Notes under the pieces: generated by a model
Databases searched by the model: none
What the model was told of the DNA's origin: nothing
What the model saw: the letters and a program-made list of their open reading frames with translations, nothing else
In this document: piece after piece, positions 1-5,134 of the stretch
Layout: each line of letters opens with the position of its first letter
Position numbering within the stretch: the stretch's first letter is position 1
Made by a program: the position numbers and the translations under genes
Origin: Chloroflexota bacterium
GTDB lineage: Bacteria; Chloroflexota; Dehalococcoidia; SAR202; UBA11138
Direction of reading: 5' to 3'
Length of the DNA: 5,806 bases
Assembly: GCA_022566975.1 (NCBI GenBank)
Contig: JADFHV010000147.1
Span: forward strand, 1 to 5,806

Positions 1-843
1 CTCTCTGTGGTAGAGGTCGTTGCGCTCAAGGACGATGCGCTCGCCGATCCTGTACTCCTTGAGCCTGAACGGCCCGGCCCCGTTGGGGCTGTCGAACCAG
101 TTGCGGCCGCCGCTCTCCACGTTCTCACGGTCTAGGACGTACGCGGTAGGATAGGTCATCTTGGCCAGGAAGTACGCCTTCGGTGCGTCGATCGTGATCT
201 GGAGGGTGTGGTCGTCGATGACCTTGACGCCGCTGAGATCAGTCGTGTCGCCGTCGAATACGGCCTTGGCTCCGACGATGTCGTTGAGGTAGGTGTCGGC
301 GACCGGCGAGCCGGTCTCGGGCCGGGCGGCTCGCTCTAGAGACCACTTGAAGTCCTGAGCCGTGATGGGTTTGCCGTCGTGGAACCTGGCGTAGGGTCTC
401 AGGTAGAAGGTATAGACGAGCCCGTCTGCGCTTCTCTCCCAGCGCTCGGCGATGTCGGGCACCAACTGCAGGTCGGGGCTGAGGGCTACCAGTCCGGCGT
501 GGATCTCGACCACGAGGAAGGCTGAGGTCGTGTCCGACGTAAGATGCGGATCAAGAGTCGGGGGGTCGCTCCAGAGACGACGGAATATACCGCCCTGGGG
601 CTTGTCGCCTGCCGGCGCAGCCGCAGCTTGCTGGCTTGGCGCGGCCGCCGAGGGAATACTGGGGGCCGGCGGTGGGGTCGACGTGGGTCCCGTCGTTGCG
701 CCGGCGCCCGCAGGCGCTGCCAAGACCACGGGTGACGCCGTGGGCTCGACCGTGGCCCCAGCCTCTTCTTCATCGTCGCCTCCGCAGGCGACGGCTGCAA
801 CAGCTATGAGAACAAACAAGACCGGGATCAGTTTCCGCATCAT
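1..843 (-). CDS. ABC transporter substrate-binding lipoprotein, family 5 (peptide/nickel type), N-terminal part
   Basis: This is the first 281 codons of an extracellular solute-binding protein; the frame stays open to the left edge, so the C-terminal part (family members are usually about 500-600 residues) is outside the window. The N-terminus is a lipoprotein signal: MMRK, a hydrophobic stretch (residues 5-19), then AVAC with Cys20 as the probable lipidated residue. An acidic patch (DDEEE) and a long Ala/Pro/Thr/Ser/Gln linker (about 25-82) follow, as expected for a tether to the membrane surface. The mature domain starts near residue 83 with family-5 hallmarks: GGIFRRLWSDPPTLDPH, LVPDIAERW, the FHDGKPITAQDFKWSLE block (154-170), a DDHTLQI segment (210-216) and NGAGPFRLKEY (254-264). 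The role should be capture of an oligopeptide or similar ligand for an ABC importer; the ligand cannot be read. Either of two tandem ATGs (843 or 840) could start it, after a weak AGGGTG ribosome site; an in-frame TAA lies just upstream. It follows prfB on the same strand after 69 bases (844-912) in which I see no clear promoter, so co-transcription is possible. Confidence 0.9.
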   Translation of the reverse strand, partial: MMRKLIPVLFVLIAVAAVACGGDDEEEAGATVEPTASPVVLAAPAGAGATTGPTSTPPPAPSIPSAAAPSQQAAAAPAGDKPQGGIFRRLWSDPPTLDPHLTSDTTSAFLVVEIHAGLVALSPDLQLVPDIAERWERSADGLVYTFYLRPYARFHDGKPITAQDFKWSLERAARPETGSPVADTYLNDIVGAKAVFDGDTTDLSGVKVIDDHTLQITIDAPKAYFLAKMTYPTAYVLDRENVESGGRNWFDSPNGAGPFRLKEYRIGERIVLERNDLYHRE

Positions 844-912
844 GTGCACCCTGCCATATGTTTAGATTTCGTCAGTTGAGATGCCTGTCGTCCTACGTCG
901 GTTTCGATGGGC

Positions 913-2038
913 CTACGCCTGTCCGACGGCCCGGTCGCGTGGCTTCCCGACGGTCGAGCTGAGGTACCTGTCGATAAAGCCGTCGATGTCCCCGTCCAGG
1001 ACGCCGTCGGCGTCGGAGGTCTCGAAGTCCGTCCTGTGGTCCTTGACCATCCGGTACGGATGGAGTACGTAGCTCCGTATCTGGTTCCCCCATTCCGGGG
1101 AGACGTGCTCGCCCTTGAGCCGGTCCATCTCCTTGGCCCGGAGGTTCATCTCGCGCTCCATGAGGCGGGCGGTGAGGATCCTCATGGCGATTTCCTTATT
1201 CTGGTGCTGGGAGCGCTCGTTCTGGCACGTTACCTTGATGCCGGTGGGGACATGCGTTATGCGCACGGCCGTGGCGTTCTTCTGGACGCTCTGTCCACCG
1301 TGGCCACCCGCATTGTATACGTCGATCTTCAGGTCGTCAGGATTGATGGTTAAGTCGGTACCCTCATCCGCTTCGGGAAGCACCTCTACCAGGGCGAAGG
1401 AGGTGTGCCTGGCATGATCGGCATCGAACGGCGAGAGTCGCACCAGCCGGTGGACTCCCCGTTCGGCCCTGAGGTAGCCATAGGCGTAAGGCCCCGCAAC
1501 CTGTACCACGGCGCTCTTTATCCCGCCCTCCTCGCCCGGTGACACGTCCAGTACATCGCCTCCAAACCCTCTGCGCTCCGCCCATCGCAAGTACATCCGC
1601 ATGAGCATCCTCACCCAGTCCTGCGACTCGACACCCCCCGCCCCCGCGTGAAGCGCGACGATGGCGTCGCGCTGATCGTACTCGCCCGAGAGGGCAAGTC
1701 TGAACTCCAGGCCGTCCACCCTCTCCCGTAGCTCCCGGGTCTCCTGAGCGAACGAGTCGAGCAGGGAGTCGTCTCCCTCCTCGACAGAGAGGTCAAGCAG
1801 CTCTTGAAGAGATATCGCCTGGCCATCCAGGTCCCGCCACAGCTCCACCTCGTCTCTTAGCCGGGACAGCCGCTTCATTCTCTGCTGGGCCTGCCTGGGC
1901 ATGTCCCAGAACGAAGGGTCCAATACCTCGCGCTCGAGGGACTCTAGCTGTTTACGTTTGGCCGGCAGGTCAAAGGCGCACCGTGATGTCAGAAATCTTG
2001 GCCCTGATGTCGGCCAGTGACCCTCTTAGCTCCTGCAT
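913..2038 (-). CDS. prfB: Peptide chain release factor 2 (RF2), expressed by programmed +1 frameshift
   Basis: RF2 recognises UGA and UAA stop codons in the ribosomal A site and triggers peptide release. A 22-codon leader (MQELRGSLADIRAKISDITV...) starting at ATG 2038 ends at an in-frame TGA (1972-1970) in the context CTT TGA C. Shifting +1 gives CTT-GAC and continues without a break as DLPAKRKQLE...EVLDPSFWDMP to TAG at 915-913. The full product is 374 residues, close to the usual 365-372. Numbered on that product, the stop-codon-reading SPF motif is at 202-204, in HRLVRLSPFDA, and the catalytic GGQ at 247-249, in GGHGGQSVQKN; E. coli has these at 205-207 and 250-252. Other family blocks are AGAGGVESQDW, TCQNERSQHQNK, and near the end WGNQIRSYVLHPYRMVKDHRT and DGDIDGFIDRYL. 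Gln249 is the expected target of the PrmC methylase. Start choice: an in-frame TGA lies 21 bases upstream, ATG 2038 is the only start between, and GGAGAGG sits 10 bases before it. The frameshift gives autoregulation by RF2 level. Confidence 0.97.
1969..1985 (-). promoter_or_regulatory. prfB programmed +1 frameshift site (CTTTGAC) with weak internal SD
   Basis: Read on the minus strand the site is CACGGTG CGC CTT TGA C. CTTTGAC is the canonical RF2 slippery sequence: the peptidyl-tRNA on CTT slips one base while RF2-dependent decoding of TGA is slow. The GGTG three bases before CTT stands where E. coli has AGGGGG and could pair with the anti-Shine-Dalgarno sequence, though more weakly. The two frames on either side encode continuous RF2 sequence, so this is recoding and not a sequencing error. 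Confidence 0.95.
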
Positions 2039-2059
2039 ACTGTTACGACCTCTCCATCA

Positions 2060-2087
2060 GCACGGATTCTGGCGGCACGGATTCTGG
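2060..2087. repeat. 13-base tandem direct repeat in the prfB leader
   Basis: GCACGGATTCTGG occurs at 2060-2072 and again, identical, at 2075-2087 (period 15). It lies in the untranslated leader of prfB just before the ribosome binding site. On the mRNA strand each copy reads CCAGAATCCGTGC. It may be simple slippage or a pair of binding sites; nothing else in the window matches it. Confidence 0.75.
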
Positions 2088-2093
2088 GCACCG

Positions 2094-2123
2094 CCCAGCG
2101 ACACCGAAGGCGCCGCCTCTGGG
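2094..2123 (-). other. Predicted stem-loop in the prfB 5' untranslated region
   Basis: On the minus strand GCGGCGCC and GGTGTCGC pair around a TTC loop (eight pairs, two of them G-U). This is flanked by CCCA/TGGG, which pair across a GAG bulge. An alternative hairpin, TGGGC-GGT-GCCCA (2097-2085), uses the same TGGG, so the two folds exclude each other. No U-run follows, so it is not a standard terminator. A regulatory role is speculative. Confidence 0.35.
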
Positions 2124-2140
2124 GGACATCGCTTTCTCCG

Positions 2141-2149
2141 ATTATAGCA
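2141..2149 (-). promoter_or_regulatory. Extended -10 promoter for prfB (TGC-TATAAT)
   Basis: On the minus strand a perfect TATAAT (2146-2141) is preceded by TGC, making an extended -10 element. The -35 position at 17 bases has only GTTCGT, a poor match, which is usual for extended -10 promoters. Transcription would begin near 2134 and give a leader of about 95 bases. It lies behind the hydrolase stop codon, so prfB can be expressed independently of the hydrolase gene. Confidence 0.65.
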
Positions 2150-2225
2150 AGGTGGGGCTCGTCACGAACAGTAGCCCGCAGGCGCGTGGCCCGTCGACTT
2201 CGCGGTGTACCTCGGTGCCGAGCAG

Positions 2226-4052
2226 TCACGGCCCCTGCAGCGGTAGGACGATGTGAGACGGACAGTCGACTTCATGGTAGACGGTCTGGTGGGCCAGACG
2301 ATAGCCCTGGTGTTTCCCCAGGGCGCCGCCGGTATTGGGGTTGACGTCGAAGCGGGGCCAGTTGCTGCTGCTGACGTCGACACGGATGCTGTGTCCCCGC
2401 CTGAACACGTTGGAGGTCGGATAGAGCTGGAACACGAACTCGTACTGCTCCCCGGGCGTCATCAGCTCGCCGGTCTCGTAGCCGTTACGATAGCGGGCCC
2501 TGATGATCGAGTCCGTTATGTTGATGGCCAGCCCTTCCGGATAGTCGGGGCTGGGAGGGTGGATGTCCACCAGCTTGGTGGTGAAGTCGGTATCTAGGGC
2601 CGACGACGAGGCCCACAGGTGCATCTCGATGGGGCCCGTGACCTCGACGTCCTCATCGAGTGGACGCGTCTGGAAGCTCAACACGTCCCGCCGATAGCTC
2701 AGGGGCAGCGTGTCCTTGCACCCGAAGAAGTCCGGCCGGCCCCGCTGGTCGAACGCGCCGGGCTCCATGATGTGGTTGGCGGCGGATATGCCTCCCCCAA
2801 TCGTGGGTACAGGGTCCGTCGGGTCGAAGGTGAAGGTGCTCGGTGGGAACCCACCCTGGTCGGGGCTCTCTGGCGATAGAGACCCGTCGCCGTGCAGATA
2901 GTAGGGCGTGAAGCTGGTATTCGGCAGGGGCCAGTCGGTCTCGCTGCGCCAATAGCCTCCCCGGGAGAGCCGTCCGTCGTCGTTGGGTTTCCCGTCGCCG
3001 GTGCCCATGGTAAAGAAACGGACCGGTGACCAGTCCGCGACCTCGGTGTTCATGCCCTTCAGGTAGTGGTCGAACCAGCCAAGCTTCAGGTCGAGGTAGT
3101 CGATGTGCGCCTCAGTGCCGAAGTCCACGTCTCCCGCGTAAGGGACCTCGTATCCTCCGTGGGTCCAGGGCCCCATCAGGAGCCTCTGGGGTGACCGTTT
3201 GAGTCTGCTGAGGCTGACGTAGCACTCGCACGTGTTGCGTGCGTAGGAGTCGTACCATCCACCCAGATAGAGCGTCGGAACGTCGGCGTGCTCATCGTAG
3301 TACTCCGACGGGGCGTACCCACGCTGCTTCCAGTAGTCGTCGTAGTCGCCGTGGGTGAGCAGGTCGATCGCCCACCGCTCGTAAGAGGGCAACTCCCGGA
3401 GTATGGTGGCGCCCTCTTTCAGGGGGAACGAGCTCACCAGGTCGGCCATCCCCTCGGGATGTATCGCACTCAGCGCCGTCTTGAGGGCTGGATCGGCCTT
3501 CGCCTCCCTGCTGGTAACCGCCATACGGAAGACATAGATCAAGAAACGCTGCTCAAGAGTGCCGTTCTGGCGCATGGAGCTGTGGTAGTAGTTGGATGCG
3601 CCGACGGCGACGATCATAGTGCTGAGGTGAGGGGGATTCATGGTGGCCAGGGCCGCCTGGTCGCTTCCCGCGTAAGAGTCCCCCATGGTCCCCACCTTGC
3701 CGTTGCTCCACGGCCGGGTGCCAGACCACTCGACGGCGTCGTACCCGTCGGGCGCCTCTTTCGCGAAGGCATACCACTCCCCCTCGGACTGGAAGCGCCC
3801 GCGCACGTCCTGGATCACGCAGACGTAGCCCCGGCGGGCGTAGTACTTGGCCTTGGTTACCTGTCTGGCCGCCGTCTTGTCGTAGGGAGTCCGCTCAAGA
3901 ATGACGGGGAACCGTCCGTCGGCGGGCCGCCCGCCAATGGCAGGGAAATATATGTCCGCTGCCAGCTTCACGCCGTCCCTGGTGGTCATCATTACGTCAG
4001 ACTCGCAGATGGAGTCGTACTGTTGGTAAGAGCCTTCGTATGGTCCCGCCAT
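2226..4052 (-). CDS. CocE/NonD family hydrolase (X-Pro dipeptidyl-peptidase S15-like)
   Basis: A 608-residue serine hydrolase of the CocE/NonD family, which includes cocaine esterase, glutaryl-7-ACA acylase and S15 peptidases. The N-terminal part is an alpha/beta-hydrolase fold (about 20-340): DGVKLAADIYFP at 26-37, RTPYDKT with Tyr57 at the oxyanion-hole position of cocaine esterase, IQDVRGRFQSEGEW at 80-93, and the nucleophile elbow GDSYAG with Ser126. The acid is Asp268 in LGGWYDSY and the base His298 in MGPWTHGG. The C-terminal part (about 440-605) is the jelly-roll PepX_C domain, with FQTRPLDEDVEVTGP, LVDIHPP and HSIRVDVSSSNWPRFDVNPNTG. All three catalytic residues are present and the length is normal for the family. 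There is no signal peptide or membrane segment, so it should be cytoplasmic. The start at ATG 4052 is chosen because a perfect AGGAGG lies five bases before it and the family-like sequence begins there. The frame runs open further upstream (to 4301) but that part is low-complexity Arg/Pro-rich and overlaps the divergent regulator gene. The natural substrate (ester, amide or X-Pro peptide) cannot be told. Confidence 0.93.
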   Translation of the reverse strand: MAGPYEGSYQQYDSICESDVMMTTRDGVKLAADIYFPAIGGRPADGRFPVILERTPYDKTAARQVTKAKYYARRGYVCVIQDVRGRFQSEGEWYAFAKEAPDGYDAVEWSGTRPWSNGKVGTMGDSYAGSDQAALATMNPPHLSTMIVAVGASNYYHSSMRQNGTLEQRFLIYVFRMAVTSREAKADPALKTALSAIHPEGMADLVSSFPLKEGATILRELPSYERWAIDLLTHGDYDDYWKQRGYAPSEYYDEHADVPTLYLGGWYDSYARNTCECYVSLSRLKRSPQRLLMGPWTHGGYEVPYAGDVDFGTEAHIDYLDLKLGWFDHYLKGMNTEVADWSPVRFFTMGTGDGKPNDDGRLSRGGYWRSETDWPLPNTSFTPYYLHGDGSLSPESPDQGGFPPSTFTFDPTDPVPTIGGGISAANHIMEPGAFDQRGRPDFFGCKDTLPLSYRRDVLSFQTRPLDEDVEVTGPIEMHLWASSSALDTDFTTKLVDIHPPSPDYPEGLAINITDSIIRARYRNGYETGELMTPGEQYEFVFQLYPTSNVFRRGHSIRVDVSSSNWPRFDVNPNTGGALGKHQGYRLAHQTVYHEVDCPSHIVLPLQGP

Positions 4053-4057
4053 TGCTG

Positions 4058-4063
4058 CCTCCT
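4058..4063 (-). promoter_or_regulatory. Ribosome binding site AGGAGG of the hydrolase gene
   Basis: The minus strand reads AGGAGG-CAGCA-ATG, a perfect Shine-Dalgarno at five-base spacing. It decides the start at 4052 over the much longer open frame. Confidence 0.85.
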
Positions 4064-4089
4064 GGCTTCTCGCCGCCTTGATAGGCCGC

Positions 4090-4117
4090 TTCGTAACCGA
4101 GACGGGCGGAGTATAGT
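4090..4117 (+). promoter_or_regulatory. Possible promoter of the response regulator, overlapping the hydrolase -10
   Basis: On the plus strand TATAGT (4112-4117) could be a -10 with TTCGTA (4090-4095) as a weak -35 at 16 bases. Transcription from it would start near 4124, after the ATG at 4121 and before that at 4169. Its -10 shares bases with the -10 of the opposite hydrolase promoter, so the two could not be occupied together. The -35 is poor and this call is tentative. Confidence 0.35.
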
Positions 4118-4138
4118 AGCATGAAATTGTCGAGTCAA
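4110..4138 (-). promoter_or_regulatory. Sigma-70-type promoter of the hydrolase gene (TTGACT-17-TATACT)
   Basis: On the minus strand TTGACT (4138-4133) and TATACT (4115-4110) are separated by exactly 17 bases; each matches consensus at five of six positions. Transcription would begin near 4103, about 50 bases before the start codon. It lies between the divergent hydrolase and regulator genes and overlaps the alternative upstream start of the regulator, which argues for the regulator's later ATG. Confidence 0.75.
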
Positions 4139-4168
4139 GGAGACGACGCGAAGCCGAGAGAGACCCAC

Positions 4169-4792
4169 ATGACTGACCTGCGGATACTTGTCGTCGCTGA
4201 CGACCCCCTGGCCAGGGCCGGCCTGGGCGCCCTGCTGGTCGGCCAAGACGGCCACGCCGTCGTGGGGCAGGTGTCGGGGCAGGAAGACATCTCGGCGGCA
4301 CTGGACGTGTACCGGCCTGACGTCCTGCTGTGGGACCTGGGGCCTGACGGAGCTACCGGCGTGGAGCACATCGCCGGCGCCCACGACGCTTCGGTGCCGA
4401 TCGTGGCCCTGGTGGCAGACGAGTCCCGGGCCTGGGAGGCCCGCGTCGCCGGCGCGCTGGGCCTGCTACCGCGAGACGCTGACTCAGAAAGTGTAGTCGC
4501 CGCCCTTGCCGCCGTAAGCCGGGGGATGCTGGTCCTTGACCCGGGCATGGCACCCACAGCGCTGCGAGATGGGGGCCGCCCTTCCCCCGGAGCAAAAGAC
4601 CTGACCCCCCGGGAGCTGGAGGTCCTACGGCTGCTGGCCGAAGGCCTGCCCAACAAGACTATCGCCCACCGCCTGGAGATCAGTGAGCACACCGTCAAGT
4701 TCCACGTCAACTCGGTCATGACGAAGCTCGGCGCGCAGAGCCGCACGGACGCCGTCATGCGGGCCACCCGTCTGGGCCTTGTCCTGATCTAG
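4169..4792 (+). CDS. LuxR/NarL-family response regulator with an atypical receiver domain
   Basis: A 207-residue two-domain regulator. The receiver domain (about 4-118) begins RILVVADDPLARAGLGALL, with acidic pair Asp11/Asp12 and the presumed phosphoacceptor Asp56 in PDVLLWDLGPDG. Two switch residues differ from the norm: the Thr/Ser after strand 4 is Val82 (PIVALVAD, usually ...LTA), and the conserved Lys after strand 5 is Arg102 (GLLPRDA, usually LLKDA). The DNA-binding domain (about 143-207) is a full GerE/LuxR helix-turn-helix: LTPRELEVLRLLAEGLPNK, then TIAHRLEISEHTVKFHVNSV, MTKLGAQSRTDAV. The protein should bind DNA and control transcription; phosphorylation control may be weakened or absent. 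No histidine kinase is in the window. An in-frame ATG at 4121 would add 16 residues and has GGCGGAG nine bases before it. I prefer 4169 because the conserved domain begins there and the hydrolase promoter occupies 4110-4138; its own ribosome site (GAGAGAG) is weak. The last 62 bases are repeated downstream at 4977-5038. Confidence 0.9.
   Translation: MTDLRILVVADDPLARAGLGALLVGQDGHAVVGQVSGQEDISAALDVYRPDVLLWDLGPDGATGVEHIAGAHDASVPIVALVADESRAWEARVAGALGLLPRDADSESVVAALAAVSRGMLVLDPGMAPTALRDGGRPSPGAKDLTPRELEVLRLLAEGLPNKTIAHRLEISEHTVKFHVNSVMTKLGAQSRTDAVMRATRLGLVLI
4731..4792 (+). repeat. Direct repeat copy 1: functional 3' end of the response regulator gene
   Basis: These 62 bases encode the last 20 or so residues of the regulator (AQSRTDAVMRATRLGLVLI) and its TAG stop. 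They recur at 4977-5038, offset 246 bases, with two mismatches: 4735 G/A and 4771 T/C. Both fall at third codon positions and keep Ala189 and Arg201. A short T-run follows each copy (4794-4798; 5041-5046), and similarity then fades. Confidence 0.95.
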
Positions 4793-4821
4793 CTTTTTGC
4801 CCGGGTTGACCCTACCGGAAC

Positions 4822-4838
4822 CGTTGGCGCTCCCAACG
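4822..4838 (+). terminator. Stem-loop downstream of the response regulator, possible terminator
   Basis: CGTTGG-CGCTC-CCAACG is a perfect six-pair stem with a five-base loop, 30 bases after the regulator stop. No T-run follows it, so intrinsic termination is uncertain. The T-run at 4794-4798 lies before it and has no clear hairpin of its own. Confidence 0.3.
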
Positions 4839-4850
4839 ACCTCTGTTGCT

Positions 4851-4976
4851 GGTGTGATTCTGAGCCGAAGGCGAAGAATCTAAGGTCTGCCGAGACTCGA
4901 ACGATCGCCGCACCCGAGAAGCACGAGGTCAAGACCTTCGAGTCGCCATAGACCCTTCGCTACGCTCAGGGTGACC
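4851..4976. mobile_element. MITE-like foldback element with imperfect terminal inverted repeats
   Basis: A 126-base non-coding element. The left arm (4851-4882) contains ATTCTGAGC and GCGAAGAATCTA; the right arm (4949-4976), reverse-complemented, contains CCCTGAGCG and GCGAAGGGTCTA. The arms align over about 28-32 bases with a few gaps. Pairing continues inwards: GCCGAGACTCGAA (4889-4901) matches the complement of TTCGAGTCGCC (4937-4947), and AAGGTCT (4882-4888) that of AGACCTT (4932-4938). The whole element can fold into a long hairpin. The TTCTGAGC/GCGAAGAATCT type of arm resembles short palindromic repeats that I recall from many bacterial genomes; this is recall, not a search. There is no transposase, so any movement would be in trans. 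The right end meets the duplicated gene end at 4977. No clear short target duplication flanks it. Confidence 0.65.
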
Positions 4977-5038
4977 GCGCACAGAGCCGCACGGACGCCG
5001 TCATGCGGGCCACCCGCCTGGGCCTTGTCCTGATCTAG
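4977..5038 (+). pseudogene. Direct repeat copy 2: orphan 3' fragment of the response regulator gene
   Basis: This is a second copy of the last 62 bases of the regulator, 60 of 62 identical, including the TAG stop at 5036-5038. It has no start codon, promoter or helix-turn-helix core, so it cannot give a working protein. Both differences from copy 1 are synonymous and the offset is 82 whole codons. This fits two copies that were each once the end of a functional gene: either the original end displaced by the insert, or a piece from a paralogue. Confidence 0.85.
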
Positions 5039-5124
5039 CCTTTTTTCCAGGTAGCACCCTCCCCCAACGGTCGGTGTCCCGCCGCGTCCCCCGGTTGTAA
5101 GCTGGGGTTATACGGTCCAGACAC

Positions 5125-5130
5125 AGGAGG
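5125..5130 (+). promoter_or_regulatory. Ribosome binding site AGGAGG of the protease gene
   Basis: AGGAGG is followed by ACAC and ATG at 5135. This perfect Shine-Dalgarno at four-base spacing fixes the start of the protease. Confidence 0.85.
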
Positions 5131-5134
5131 ACAC

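Larger units (their letters stand above)
4793..5134. other. 342-base non-coding gap between regulator and protease genes
   Basis: The gap holds, in order: a T-run and stem-loop after the regulator stop, the foldback element, the duplicated regulator 3' end with a T-run after it (5041-5046), and about 90 bases leading to the protease. In the last part TATACG (5109-5114) could be a -10, but no convincing -35 lies at the right distance. No open frame here has coding character beyond the duplicated fragment, and I see no tRNA or known riboswitch. Confidence 0.7.

Noticed and set aside
452..865. 137-codon plus-strand frame over the lipoprotein start
   Set aside because: It is antisense to the signal peptide and linker of the solute-binding protein. 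Its Ala/Gly-rich composition only mirrors the low-complexity linker.
913..1923. prfB as a shorter gene starting at TTG 1923
   Set aside because: The upstream 38 residues match the RF2 N-terminus and connect through a canonical CTTTGAC frameshift site, so the longer recoded gene is correct.
2150..2225. Intrinsic terminator after the hydrolase gene
   Set aside because: The only hairpin near the stop is CTCGG-CA-CCGAG (2211-2222, minus strand), whose two-base loop is too tight, and no U-run follows it.
3288..4124. 278-codon open frame on the plus strand
   Set aside because: It is fully antisense to the conserved catalytic part of the hydrolase and its translation resembles no domain; a GC-rich shadow frame.
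4053..4301. 83-residue N-terminal extension of the hydrolase frame
   Set aside because: It is Arg/Pro-rich without family similarity, lies antisense to the regulator gene and upstream of a strong promoter, and a perfect ribosome site supports the start at 4052.
4135..4767. 210-codon minus-strand frame antisense to the regulator
   Set aside because: It is a Ser/Arg/Thr-rich shadow of the receiver and LuxR domains, with no family features.
4731..5038. CRISPR or other regularly spaced repeat array
   Set aside because: There are only two copies, 62 bases each, and the first is the coding end of a gene; there is no array structure.
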